From the NCBI GenBank assembly GCA_021234155.1, contig JAJEKV010000126.1:248001-312000 (forward strand): DNA of 64,000 nt, written 5' to 3'. The position numbers and the translations under genes are program-made. Below are positions 13,890 through 24,492 of this stretch, piece after piece. The notes below the pieces were generated by a model. It was not told the origin of the DNA. It saw only the letters and a program-made list of their open reading frames with translations, and did no database searches. Each line of letters opens with the position of its first letter. Position 1 is the stretch's first letter. The stretch is from Isoetes taiwanensis (lineage: Eukaryota; Streptophyta; Lycopodiopsida; Isoetales; Isoetaceae).

Positions 13890-14035
13890 TGTGGATTCTC
13901 TCATTTTCCATTTATTGTTCTCTATTGTCGTTCTCTCATTATCGATTTATCTTTTCCCATTTCCTCTCATTTTTCTATTTTTCTCTTTCTCTTCTTCTTT
14001 CTCCTTTTCCTTTTCCCTTTCATATTTTGACTTTC
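13890..14035. other. Polypyrimidine tract
   Basis: About 140 bp in which the plus strand is almost entirely C and T, densest at 13955-14030 (repeats of TTTCTCTTTCTC and TCCTTTTCC type). It lies about 1 kb upstream of the GTPase-actinoporin locus. It could be a decayed microsatellite or a promoter-proximal pyrimidine patch; nothing in the sequence decides between these. Confidence 0.6.
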
Positions 14036-14930
14036 TCAAATTTAGTGAATCTAGCCCATTGAATTCGTGAACACGGGCGTCATCTGAGGTCCGAAAGAGT
14101 GGGGGTTAGGCTGCGAGGATTGCTTGGGTTGAAGTTCTTATTTTTCGGTTGGCGCTTTTGCATCTTAGGGAGAAAAGCTAGTAACAAAAATAGAGTTTTA
14201 TGTAAAATCCGGTATTTTGAGCTTCACCATAAGGAAATCACGGTATACACTAACATACATTAGTAAATTTACGGTTTCTCCTCAAATATTTTTGAAGCCT
14301 AGCGTAAACATTTTATTGCTATTCCGGTAGTTGTCGGTTTGTTGAAGGTATATGTTGACTTTGGTCCCGGTGAATCTAGGCCATGTCGGATGCATTGAAG
14401 GCCATCCGGATACGTGAAAATTTGAGAAGCGCCAAATATTTCTCAGCTCTTCGGTTGTCGGTATTTGGAGGACCTTTTGAGTCGGTCACATGGTTGTGCT
14501 TGGCGAGGGATTCTTTAGTTGGCGAGGCAGAATTTTGCTTGGGTCACATGATCACATCCAAGGAAGGATTCGTTGCAAAAGGCCAGGAAGCAAGAGAATT
14601 TTGGCGCATCTATCTTTGTCCGTGAGAGGATTGCTGCGGTGCTAGAAAATCTTCAGTGTCCTCATCACGCAGTCCTATTGGCTGGCAATGCTTCAGCCGT
14701 CACGAAGCGTTGAGCGGATTGCTATCAACCGAGGCTTCTTCATCAAAATGCGACATGTGACCCGCTTCCATTTGTATGATTAGCGGGCGAACCTGATGAC
14801 AGCAGCATGTGACCGGACCCTTATCATCTTCTTACCGTCCGATTCACATTTTGACACATGAAATACATCGTTATAAATTCCTGGCGAGTGAAAGAAAATA
14901 AATAAATAAAATGCCATTTGCGCTCTAAAT
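14036..14930. other. Upstream region of the GTPase-actinoporin locus
   Basis: Holds an 80-codon plus-strand ORF (14383-14625) that matches no family I recognise. The rest is broken in all frames. No convincing TATA box or transcription start could be assigned. Confidence 0.35.
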
Positions 14931-15443
14931 AAAGCCTAGTATTTCGCGCTCAGTCTTAGTAAATCTCGAGTAGTCGAGCGAACTCTCACCAAAGCTTCCG
15001 CTGCATTATATCTTTGTTTTTCTGCATTTTTCACTCTCCATTTCATCCAGAAGCAATATGTTGGACATGATTCTGCCCTTTTTGTCTCTTTTGTAGCAGT
15101 ATTGAGGTTGCTAATTGTTAATTTCGGACGTGAGCCTGAAAGAAGTGCCGAATGATATGTAGATGCCGGAGGAGCGATTAAGAAAGACGAGGAAGGCTGC
15201 TGAGAGCGGGATTGGAAGGGAATTGAGCGTGCGGAGAAGAAAATTTGGAAGGAATGGAATTGGGCGAAGTGAAATATGAAAAACAAAAGCTGGAGGAATT
15301 GAAAGTCTTGCGCGCAGCCACTAGAAGAAGGCTTGGCCTGGACAATAAGAGAAAAATTCAATTTGGCTATTACTGGGCGGGCAGGGAACAGGCAAAACAT
15401 CGCTAGTGAATGCATTGCGTGAGTCGGATTAAGTAGTGAGAAG

Positions 15444-15654
15444 GTAGATATGGTCTGGTGTCCTCTTTTGGTTAGTCCCAATTCATTAGGCAATTTTTAC
15501 CTGAGCATTTCACACAGGTACTTTTTGATATTGCATGCCTTAAGACATTTAGTCATATGAATTGCAGATATAATATATACTGATATATAAGGAGGCCCTT
15601 CAAGGACTCTATATTCAATGACCTGATGAGTTAATTGAACATTTATTTTTTCAG
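15444..15654 (+). other. Probable intron 1 of the GTPase-actinoporin locus
   Basis: It starts AAG|GTAGAT and ends in a T-rich tract with TTTTTTCAG|AAG. A phase-0 junction gives IRG-like spacing between the G1 and G3 boxes. An alternative donor, CACACAG|GTACTT at 15518, is also plausible but would add about 25 residues. Confidence 0.5.
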
Positions 15655-16189
15655 AAGCAGCAAGGGGTGGATTTTGTGGAGTGCACTTCGGAGATGACAC
15701 CTTATCCCCATCAAAATTTTTCTAGTTTCATCATTTGGGATCTGCCTGGTGCAGGGAAGCAGAAAGGCTTATCCAGTTGAGACCTACTAGGGGACAAGGC
15801 ACTTCATGCTTTTGACGCGGTCCTGATCGTCACAGGTGAAAGAATATTGGCTGTTGACCTTGAAATTGCAAAGAAGTCCAAGGAACTGGGAAAGCCAGTA
15901 GTCATTGTGCGTTCAAAGGTAGATATCCAGATAAAGGCTTTATCCAAGAGCAAAAATTTAACCATGAAGGAGGCTGCACAGGAGTTTCGGGAAACTGTGA
16001 ACGCAAATTTCAGAAGGGAATCGGACGCTGTTAAACTGAGTGGAGTGAAAATTCTGATGGTCAGTAGTCTTGCTTTCTCCAAGCAGGTATACTCGCGTAA
16101 ACATGATTCAAGCTTGTCTTGCATGGATGAGGAGGCAATGTTGCGGTTTCTGTATGATACTACCACAAGTCGATTTCATAATCCAATTG
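15655..16189 (+). CDS. IRG-like G-domain exon (one in-frame TGA)
   Basis: This exon encodes about 178 codons: a short lead with a VECTSEMTPYPH phrase typical of IRG GTPases between G1 and G3, the G3 box DLPG, a LIVTGER segment, and the G4 box RSKVD (TKxD equivalent, guanine recognition). A helical EEAMLRFLYD stretch follows near the end. One TGA at 15778-15780 interrupts the exon just after the G3 box; CGA to TGA is the simplest origin. From 15781 to the donor at 16190 the frame is clean. IRG proteins in animals act on pathogen-containing membranes; a role in this organism is unknown. Confidence 0.8.
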
Positions 16190-16282
16190 GTATGTCTTAC
16201 TAACTTGTTTGGAGCTTTTCATCCTTAAACATACTAACAACAGAACGCTGCCTTTTTACTATCTGCCTTTTTATTTTGGCAG
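16190..16282 (+). other. 93-bp GT-AG intron linking GTPase and actinoporin-like exons
   Basis: Donor ATTG|GTATGT and acceptor TTTTGGCAG|CT. The upstream exon ends after the first base of a codon and the downstream exon supplies the other two, giving an alanine codon and continuing in frame. Without splicing, the GTPase frame stops at 16201. The match of phase and splice signals is the main evidence for a single fused product. Confidence 0.8.
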
Positions 16283-16809
16283 CTGCGTGCAGTGGAGCTT
16301 CAAATGAAGTTACCCCAGAAGCTGCTAGATCAGTGCTTAATGCAATAGGCGATTGGAGCCGCAAGATTGCAATCTGTCTCACCAACAATACTTCTTATGA
16401 TTGGAGTTCCCCGTCTGTGCATTTTGTTTCTGGAACTGCAGATTATGGATTGCCAACCACAATCCCTGCAGGTACAAGTTTTTTATTTGGTGCCAGAAAA
16501 GCTATATATGTGGCTAAAGGGACAACTGGTATCCTAACTTATTATATTGAGAACACAGATCAAACAATTTCTCTCATGTGGAGTGTACCATTTGATTACA
16601 ACTTTTATGATAATTGGTGGAATGTGAAAATCGGGGAGGGACGTATCTATGCTTCTTATAAGTTGTTTTATTCTCTATATTATAGTGACACAGCAATAAA
16701 GGGTGATAGCAACTCCACTACACAAAGACTCGACACCTTCACCCTTGAAGGAACAATGGGAGCTTCAAGTACGCCAATACTGAGTATTGCATTGAAAAGT
16801 TCCTTTTGA
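16283..16809 (+). CDS. Actinoporin-like pore-forming domain (intact last exon)
   Basis: About 175 codons, open from the acceptor to TGA at 16807-16809, which is the normal full length of an actinoporin. It begins with a predicted amphipathic helix (PEAARSVLNAI) followed by a beta-rich body. The diagnostic aromatic phosphocholine-binding segment is present (YNFYDNWW, 16597-16620), with SVPFDY just before it. Actinoporins are membrane pore-formers known from sea anemones, with plant relatives (bryoporin) in mosses. Here the helix that normally inserts into the membrane sits directly behind a GTPase domain. No frameshift or stop is seen, in contrast to the upstream exons. Base composition resembles the neighbouring sequence, so there is no compositional sign of recent transfer. 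Confidence 0.9.
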
Positions 16810-17073
16810 ACATTTAAATAGATTTGCGCATGCAATTGTTAGTAGAAGGGGAATATGGATGCTTAGGCGAGGTGATGTCATTTCATCATTCTATGGTACT
16901 ATGTATGGATACTTATAAGGGGATCTGTTGGTTTGGTCTTTTGTGTGGACACTCTTAGTCATTCAAGAATATTTGGGATAAATTACTTGTAACATTCAAC
17001 AATGATAGATGAATTCAATTTGTGGGCTTCATCGTCATCTCAACATCGTCATCTCAACGCACATAACATTATG
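16810..17073. other. 3' flank of the GTPase-actinoporin locus
   Basis: AT-rich with no canonical AATAAA. GATAAATT at 16977 and TATAAGG at 16914 are weak candidates for polyadenylation signals. Nothing else was recognised. Confidence 0.3.
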
Positions 17074-17255
17074 AAGGCGTTGTAGTATTCTAGTACAACC
17101 TTGCCATCACGAACCTTGTAATATCCTAGTACTTTGTCAACATTGAAAAAGCTTCTCACTAGCATCTTTGATGAAGGCCTTGTAATATTCTAGTACAATC
17201 TTGCCATCACGAAGCTTCAAATATCCTAGTTCTTTGTCAACATTGAGAATGCATC
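17074..17255. repeat. About 95-bp tandem duplication
   Basis: The phrases GTATTCTAGTACAA, CTTGCCATCACGAA, ATATCCTAGT and TTTGTCAACATTGA occur in the same order at about 17083-17150 and again at 17185-17255, with scattered substitutions. Confidence 0.8.
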
Positions 17256-17309
17256 AATAAGAGAATATATTTTTACAGATATATAGCAGTTTATATGTCA
17301 GAACATATT

Positions 17310-17471
17310 GGCTGGCTAGGAGATAATGGCTAGGAGATACATATTGGCTGGCTAGGAGATACATAGTGGCTGGCTAGGAGATAATGGCTAGGAGATACAT
17401 ATTGGCTGGCTAGGGAGATAATGGCTAGGAGATACATATTGGCTGGCTAGGAGATAATGGCTAGGAGATAC
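17310..17471. repeat. 36-bp minisatellite, about 4.5 copies
   Basis: The unit starts GGCTGGCTAGGAGATAATGG and ends GATACATATT. Copies begin at 17310, 17346 (shortened to 22 bp), 17368, 17404 (one extra G) and 17441. The unit itself contains two GGCTAGGAGATA blocks, so it arose from a shorter repeat. The near-identity of copies suggests recent expansion. Confidence 0.95.
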
Positions 17472-17474
17472 GAC

Positions 17475-20366
17475 GCCTTCCCTTTAATGTCCCCATCAAC
17501 ACTTGACTTTAAAATTTCATAATTACTAGCTGAATGGACTAGCCACCAAACTAACAATATAAGATCGTTCAAGCTACATGGAGAAGAGGCCCAATAGGAA
17601 GTCGGTTAAACTATTCTCATTGGCTTGTTGCATACTAAAATGTAGAAAACATCTCATCTATCATATGAATGAGTGTAATAGGACCACACAAGCGATGTTA
17701 GTGCTATTGCCCTCACATCGAGAAAAGGCAACATATACTAAACTATCTAGTACTACTTCTTCAACAATGAGGATGGCAACAAAATAGTTTGTCCATAAGA
17801 TCGATAAATGGGTTGTAGTTTTTACATCATAACACATTGCCATGTTGGTCCTTAAGCAATATTTGTACTTGAACATAAGATCGTATAATCGCTATTAGGA
17901 CCTAATGGCAGTATTTTTTTGGTCACTTGTGTTGCTGCACAAGCTCCGTTGCTACTATTGGGACAAATCTAACCCGGCACAAAAATGGTCGGTCAGTCAT
18001 CCTGTGTGTTGCCTATGGTTGTTGGAAGAGTCTACAAAGCCCCATCCATTACTATACGCATCTTGCACAAACACAACACACCACGGAAAAAAATGCACAT
18101 ATCAATATCATAAAATTTGAAAGGCTAGTGGTCGATTACCTTGAGACTATAGATGGAATGATTAAGTAGCGAAGAGCAACCAAGGCTACTTGGATCAGAA
18201 CATATTGGCCCGGACAAGATATGTAGCATCATGGTTTCTGCGGTATTAGGAGGACAGCCCTTCCCTTTTTTTTTTTTTTTTTTTACAATAGCTCTAATGC
18301 AGCGCCCTATCCTCCTAAGCCACAAAACATATTGATCCCTTTGAGGATGGGGCGCGGTCCTGCAGCAATCACCATAGTCAAGGTTCCCTCCTTCCTTGAA
18401 TATGCATGCCGGATGGAAAGAGGCAAATCGAGAATCCAAAAATAGAGAATCTCAAAACCAACATTGAAATCATACCAAAAAGAAAAATGTTTGCTGAAAT
18501 GCGTGCCAAAAAATGTTAGCAATTTTTTGAAATCTTGAATAATAATATTTAGGTAATCAAAACCACGACAATCTTAAGAAATGCATTACTAGAAAAGCGA
18601 GATGCTATGCATGGAGGGTTGTCACTCATGGCCCAGGAGGGTAAATAGAACTTCATCATCTTGAAAGTCATGTATTTTACGATAAATCAAAAATTGCTAT
18701 TTTAAAACATTGATATTTTGTGAAGGAATTGAAGGTACCCGTTTGCATCACTAACTCACTCCTTAGATGTTCAACTCTTACCTTTCCACTCCAGAAGACC
18801 TTTCCAAGGTGATTTGGCATATAAGGCATACATTTCTTTTAGGCCTTTATGGGTTGTGCCCAAGGAGCCCTCCCCAAGCTGCTTGTGCTACATCTTTCTA
18901 GTCAAATCATCTTTCTAGTCCATAGGGTAAAGACAAGCTGACACGAGGTTGTAATGATCACATAAATTATCAACCATACATATAATCAGCGCGCCCATAT
19001 CCCACCACCACGGTTCATTAACCACACGAGTCATCACGGTTCTACCACAAAGACCATCTAAGCTCCACTACAAAGATCCACCATCACGGGTCCCGCGCCC
19101 GATCTCTGTACCGCAGTCCAAATCCATATAACCTTGATTCACCCACCACGGACCACTCATCTCTCACCTGAGCCACCCACGAGGTCCTTTATGCGTATTA
19201 CGCAGGATCGAATCCATTTATCCTTCATTGGTACGTATTTGGATCATAATTGTAACAACCACCGATAAAAAAACAAATGGCCTCAAAAAGACAACTGCCA
19301 GTTAAGATCCATATATCCTTGCTCCACCACCACGATTCATAACATCTCCACCACAACACCACCGCGGCTTCACTACACAAGTCCCTTAATCTTTTTTTTT
19401 TTTGCATAGATCCAAATACATCCTTAGTGATCATTATTTCGGATCGTAGTGGAACAACCCAACGGGATAAAGACTATTGGCCTCGGTTGCATTAGATGGT
19501 TCAGCCCCATCACTTGTTCTTGGTCATTCATCTTCATGTAGACAATCTCTAGCAATATATCCAAGGCATCTCCAATTTACGACACTTCATATCCCTCTTA
19601 TCCCATTTTACATTAATCCGATTTTTAGATGCGAGGGTCTAAGAGACCTCGGTTATTGTAAATGAAATGATATGTGCCCTGCTTCTCCATTTCTTCATGC
19701 ACAAGCGGCATCTAACAAAGAAGATTGGGTATAGCTACTTGCATTGAGATAATAGATGAAAAGTTGTTACGGTATAATATAACGACCTTCAAACTTGATG
19801 ATTCCTCAAGAGAGGAGTATCACCATCTAGCTTATGAAATGTATTGGAGAACAGATAAGCCAAATTTGGACATATGAAGAAAATTGGATTTCAAAATTCA
19901 AGTGTCAAAATTGTTGAATAGGTGTCATACTTAAATCTAGTATATTTGTTTCCTCCAAGCACTTGTATACATTCATAGCTCTCTCGAAAGTGGAGGCCGA
20001 GTCACATATTCTTTGTGCGCTGCAAAAAATACAAATAATGAGATTCTTCTTGTAAGATAAAGGACCTGAGAAAGTTAAAATATTCCTTCTCGGTACATAT
20101 CCATTCTTCAACTTTAGATGTTTGAGAAACCTTCCTTTTGACCATTACATTATGTAAATAATATAAACTAGAACTAGAATCAAGAAGTGCCATACTTTAA
20201 CACCTAACGGAATGATGAAACACCATAGAAGAGTTTTTTTTGTTAAATGTAACAAAATGACATATCATCTTTCCATCGCAGATACATACCTTCTAAGGTT
20301 TTGACTTTAAGGTTGAAGTATTGCAGACATCCTCTTTCTGCTCTTTCTTTAAAATTTCTGATCAAA
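17475..20366. other. Intergenic with decayed repeats
   Basis: Contains a T-run at 18268-18285 and a segment at about 18400-18640 that matches 31597-31720 (shared GGAAAGA, CAAATC, GAGAATCC and AAATCATACCAAAA phrases, then GGAGGGTTG). Another member of the same repeat starts near 24915 (GGTAACCAAAACACAACAATC). Around 18980-19330 the motif CCACCACGG recurs loosely, and ATTTGGATCATAAT...GGCCTC at 19231-19285 is echoed at 19437-19485. No gene was recognised. Confidence 0.45.
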
Positions 20367-20530
20367 CTAGGCATTTAACTCTGCAGCAGATTTGGGCTCA
20401 GAGCTTGCATTCTGAAGATTAGCATTTTTCTTGCTCTGGCTTCCTTTCAAGAAGGGATTTTTAGGCTGCTCTGCATTTGATCGCCAGCCTGCTGGAACTT
20501 GTTTTGGAGCTACTCCATGGATACATGGGC
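20367..20530 (-). CDS. Coding-like 3' exon fragment, unidentified
   Basis: The minus strand is open for about 54 codons up to TAG at 20367-20369. The composition is polar and lysine-, asparagine- and serine-rich, with readable text such as VAPKQVPAGWRSNAEQPKNP and KSAAELNA. It looks more protein-like than its surroundings, but I do not recognise the family and no start or splice acceptor can be fixed. Confidence 0.3.
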
Positions 20531-20929
20531 TTAACCTTAACAATGCTACATGTAATATTTTAACAATTGAGTCCTAGAATTTGTTCATAAATGGGTCCCC
20601 CGAGGAGATTTGTAGGGTAGGCTCAAAAATCTTTGGCTTCACTTTCTGACAATGCTTCTTTGCTGGGAGAGTGTCTCGCTGTTGTTTGACGACATGCAAC
20701 ATGATATCCAGGACAGGTTGAGAAAGCTTGACATATCATTGAGTTCAATTTTCTTCAGATCCAACCAGTCTAGAAACCAAATAATGATAATTCTTAGGTA
20801 TGTTGGTTGACTCCATGCGTCATTTCGACTCTCCAAAGGCTCATGGCTAGGATCTTGGCACAAAAGGTAACCTTACTTAATGTGATTGTGCAACGCTCGG
20901 CGGTTACGGCCTCAAAACCCCTTTAAGGT

Positions 20930-21230
20930 TCTCAATTCAGCCAAGTGGCAACCTTGAGGACAAGGACACATGAGAACTAGAATATCTCATTAGAATGTAT
21001 CCTGCTACATGGTTTCCACATTGCACATCATTGAACTTTCTGCATCCTCCAAGCAAAGTCATCCACGATATGTCAGTTGGTTCAAAAGGCAAGGCTTCAA
21101 TCCATCCTTTTGCATAGTCTAACCATCTCAATCATCCAAAGCGTATCAATAATGCACTCAAAAGCATTATAAGTTGGTGAGATATTGTAATTCCGACCAT
21201 TGAAGCAAAGAGATGAAGACCATTATCCAC
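20930..21230 (-). pseudogene. PPR protein C-terminal (E-domain) fragment
   Basis: Read on the minus strand, NYNISPTYNAFECIIDTL (about 21140-21200) is followed in a shifted frame by WIEALPFEPTDISWMTLLGGC (about 21050-21112), then by GNHVAGYIL and a remnant of the VLLSN-type E motif. This is the usual ending of PLS-class PPR proteins. At least one frameshift, and the missing N-terminal repeats, show it is a fragment. It lies directly beside the LINE insertion that begins at 21366. Confidence 0.8.
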
Positions 21231-21365
21231 TCAGGACCTACATGAGAAGCATTGTCTGACCTTTTGTCCGTGCCCATCTTTGAGCCTTTTGTTCTTAGAT
21301 GTGTAGAATCCCCGCCATAAATATAAGAACTTTTCTAAAGGATGGAGTGCAATGCAGCTTTGTCT

Positions 21366-21860
21366 AGTAAAAGAATAGAATAGAATAGAATTTTTAGCGC
21401 CCACGAGGCCGATTGGCCTCTGGGACCCAAACAAAAAGAGAGCAGCAAGTTTATTACCGAAGATTAAACCCAAGGGTTTTGAGGAAAAACCTTAGCGCAA
21501 TAAGTAATAAGTATCTTGGCACACTGCACAATTGTATAGGACAGTTCAATGCAGATCAGGAGGACAACAACTGAAGTCCTGCATCCATAACCTCTTGGAG
21601 GTATGACCCTAAAACCCATCGACGCCGTAGTCAATAATCGATGCAACGGCTGTCCGTGCACTAGTAATCGAACATATCGCCGGATATGGGCAAACGCCGG
21701 GCGATCTGGAGGGCATGACATTCATCCTTAATGGCACCCGATGGTAACATCGGTAAAGCCTTTGCTCTCGCGGCTTCCCGAGCCCAACGCCATGTTTCAA
21801 CGCGGGTGATGTGCACCCTATGGAACGGAAGCTATAAGTCCTGCGGCTTCTTCATGGGCA
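21366..21860 (-). mobile_element. TTCTA-tailed LINE, 5'-truncated
   Basis: On the minus strand this is the 3' end of a LINE. The tail is seen on the plus strand as AGAATAGAATAGAAT (21372-21388), preceded by the conserved stem-loop (21390-21430) and the 3' UTR phrase with AACCCAAGGGTTTTGAGG (21466-21484). Sequence up to about 21860 is decayed reverse-transcriptase C-terminus; the same text recurs at 62440-62530. It is 5'-truncated, as is usual for LINE copies. Confidence 0.8.
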
Positions 21861-22850
21861 TTTGGGTGTACAAATAATCGTGTGATGAATCCGCTATTAA
21901 GTGTTTTTTTATTATCCGGATTTTTCAGGTCCTCCGTGTTATAGGATATTATGGACTATGATTTTCTATGAAGGCATGGGTTTTACATCGAGAGGCATCT
22001 CTGCAGAAGGAATCCTATGCAAGTGGAGCGTAGATAAGTAATGGTAGCCCTAGAAACCGGAAACAAGCAACACCCTTTGCAGTCTGAACACAATATCCCA
22101 TTATCGAAAGGTGTCCTTGTTCTTGTATTACGTGAAATTTCGGATAAAAGACCAATCATTGCCATTAACCAAGTTGAAATAACCCATATTCATTGCCAAT
22201 TATCAAGAATATAGCAGTTCAATTTGTGAGGTAGCAACACAAAATAGTCCTTTCTCGGTTCTTTGCACTAGAACTTCATCGACTTCTTTAGGTGTTTCCA
22301 TTCCAATTCGTCTTTGGGGCAAGCAACAAATTTTCTAGTTGTTTCACCCGAAAACACGCTAAGATTAATAATTTAAATTTCAAATAGTATTGCAATTGGT
22401 TAAACATGATACCTCAACATGCCCTTGGTTATCACAGTTAAGTTCATTCATAATCAATGCTACATATTCGCTAGCTTGCTCTTCTAGAATTCTTAAGCGA
22501 CGGCGAAGCACTTAATTCAGAGAATGTACAGGAAAGCTATTTTCAGAACCTTTGTTTGAACACAATTGTATAACAAGGTCCCAAAAACATTGTGCACACA
22601 AAATAGAAGAATTTTTTGTAAGAGTTACCTCCTTGACCTCTTACATTGGAAATTCTACCGCCCAAGTCTTTGTCACATCTGGTCCAAAATGGTCATATCA
22701 TGTTCAAACACGACATGGTAACATTAACCTATCGGCATAGCAAAATTTTAAGCTTACAAGTCAAAGAATAGCTGCAACCAAGAATGAAACCCTTGTCGGA
22801 ACGGAACTAGAAATTTATGCTTGCATGAGGCGGTCGAGACCACGAATTTC
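21861..22850. other. Intergenic, nothing recognised
   Basis: Moderately AT-rich, stops in all frames. It is the immediate upstream flank of the Aux/IAA remnant, but no promoter element could be assigned. Confidence 0.4.
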
Positions 22851-22853
22851 TAA

Positions 22854-23596
22854 ATGGCAAAAGTGAGAGCCACAGGTTCAAGGTCAAAACTACCCACAAA
22901 AGAGAAAAATGTAGTCACGGATCTCAACCTTGGAGAGCGAGCTTTGTCTTGGTCTTGGAAAGAAGTTTTCAGGTATGGAAAATCCGGGCGAAGAGTATGC
23001 CGCAATGGGCGAAATGGAAGAAATGTTGCATGTGGTACAACCATAGCCAAAGGGCGAGTTTTGGGGGCTAAACGAGGATTTCTTGAAGCAATCGGTTCGG
23101 ATTCGGCCGATGGCCATCCAGTTCCTATACCTCTGATTCTGAACAAAAGGGAGTTAATCTGCAACATAGCGATCTAAATTATGAGGCTTCGGCATTGGAT
23201 CACATAGTTTGTTTTGTTTTTCCGTTTACCATTTTACAAAGCTCTAAAAAGCATATTCATCATTGTGCAGCATTCAGGTTGGGCCAATCTACCCACATTT
23301 CAACAATACTTATGATTCAGACAATTTGGGTAGATTCTTATGCATATTTGGGATGGTTTTGCAGCCCACCTATAGTGGGTTGGCCTCCAGTGCAAAATTT
23401 CTGAAAGCAGACTCTTGCAACTCATACATCGCAGAAAAATGCCATCGCCAGTTCTGGTAGCTGCTCAGGGTGGATCAGTCTATGTGAAAGTGTATATGAA
23501 TGGAGTTTCGATTGGGAGGAAGATGGATCTTAAGACCTATCACAGCTACGACAATAAGCTATCTTATTTGGAAGAGATGTTAGGATTTCCAAAGCG
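22854..23596 (+). pseudogene. Aux/IAA auxin-response repressor, broken
   Basis: Aux/IAA proteins repress auxin-response factors and are degraded through a GWPP degron. A first open frame (ATG 22854, stop 23175-23177) contains DLNLGE, possibly the domain I repression motif, and the KRGF phrase usually found between domains I and II. The degron VGWPPV lies at 23375-23392, followed by QNF and an in-frame TGA at 23402-23404. In another frame, YVKVYMNGVSIGRKMDLK and LEEMLGF (23481-23590) are PB1 domain III. It ends at a good donor, AAGCG|GTAAGC (23597), where Aux/IAA genes normally have an intron. Domain IV is not found downstream; the flank is repeats. The stop, at least one frameshift and the missing C-terminus indicate a pseudogene. 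Confidence 0.85.
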
Positions 23597-24492
23597 GTAA
23601 GCATGAAATGTTTTGGCTGATGTTTTGGGAGCATTTTGGAGCCACAGATTAGATTAGAACACGAGTTAACGGGTTTCCACGAGGGTTCGCAAAGAATTAA
23701 AATGACCGCTTGATTCTGACCAATAATGGGTTTGGAGATCATTGGCATATTCGAGGTATATCACCGCATATACTTAGAATATGCCACAAACCCATATGGA
23801 TTCGAGGGTTTGCCCCTTAGCAACCCAAATAAACCAAAAACCTTCCACTAAACTAAAAAATCCCAAATTAACAACATTGATATTTATTTCAAATCTTATA
23901 GTATTTTATTGATCTCGATATACATTATACCTAACACGCGGGAACATACCCCCACAATCGATGATCCTATCTACGACCCAAAAATGGGGTCTAACATCTC
24001 GATGCCTGAAGCATCCCTAATGTAAATATGCACCTAAACAAAAGTGGGTTTTAAGGGAATTTGATTACAAGTATGAGAAGCAATGGTTTGTGTTTGTATG
24101 TAAAAACTTTCTGCCGAAGCACTTGAGGAAAAAAGTAATAACAAAGAGGAAGACAAATATTTAATAGCAATGATGTGCGATATAATACAATAAGATGCGC
24201 AGTTTAAATTTGTGTAATGTATTTTAGTTCAACGCATTTAAAAGTGTAACATGTGATTGACACTAACCAAGAGCATACATTGTGGGTTATGGAACTTGGA
24301 CCCACCATACTTTTGGTATGAGACTTGAATCCACCATATCCTTGTAACCTTTAATGATATGTGTGCTTACCATACGAACTGATGTTGCACCTTGAATTTG
24401 AGACTTAACGAAGTCTTGAACATAAAGGCAAATCATCATTGCATTTCCTGGAAAAGAACAACTAGCACCAAATATGCATTGTATATATTCAG

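Larger units (their letters stand above)
14934..16809 (+). pseudogene. IRG-like GTPase joined to an actinoporin-like domain (damaged gene)
   Basis: The plus strand carries an immunity-related-GTPase (IRG/IIGP-type) G domain followed by an actinoporin-like domain. G1: ITGRAG at 15369-15386 then GKTS at 15391-15402, separated by four bases, so one extra base breaks the frame inside the P-loop. After an apparent intron (15444-15654), MTPYPH and the G3 box DLPG (15739-15750) follow, then G4 RSKVD (15910-15924). The spacing from P-loop lysine to G3 aspartate, about 46 residues, fits IRG proteins. A second intron (16190-16282) leads to the actinoporin-like exon. Breaks: in-frame TGA at 15153, 15201, 15270, 15300 and 15778, the extra base near 15387-15393, and a one-base deficit near 15425-15429. 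The frame is otherwise open upstream to about 14934 and includes a charged stretch (EKKIWKEWN) and possibly a hydrophobic segment near 15000-15120. The start codon is not determined. It may be a pseudogene, or a real gene with assembly errors; the intact last exon leaves this open. Confidence 0.8.

Noticed and set aside
14936..15493. A 185-codon minus-strand ORF
   Set aside because: It is the mirror of the plus-strand GTPase region, which has readable G-box motifs; the ORF itself shows no domain and starts at a position that fits chance.
14934..15780. TGA read as an amino acid (recoding) in the GTPase
   Set aside because: The locus also has frame changes, nuclear recoding of TGA is not expected in land plants, and CGA to TGA decay explains the stops more simply.
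17310..17471. A CRISPR array
   Set aside because: Units are contiguous with no unique spacers; it is a minisatellite in a plant nuclear genome.
22850..23167. A 105-codon minus-strand ORF
   Set aside because: It lies opposite the Aux/IAA first exon, whose plus-strand frame contains family phrases.
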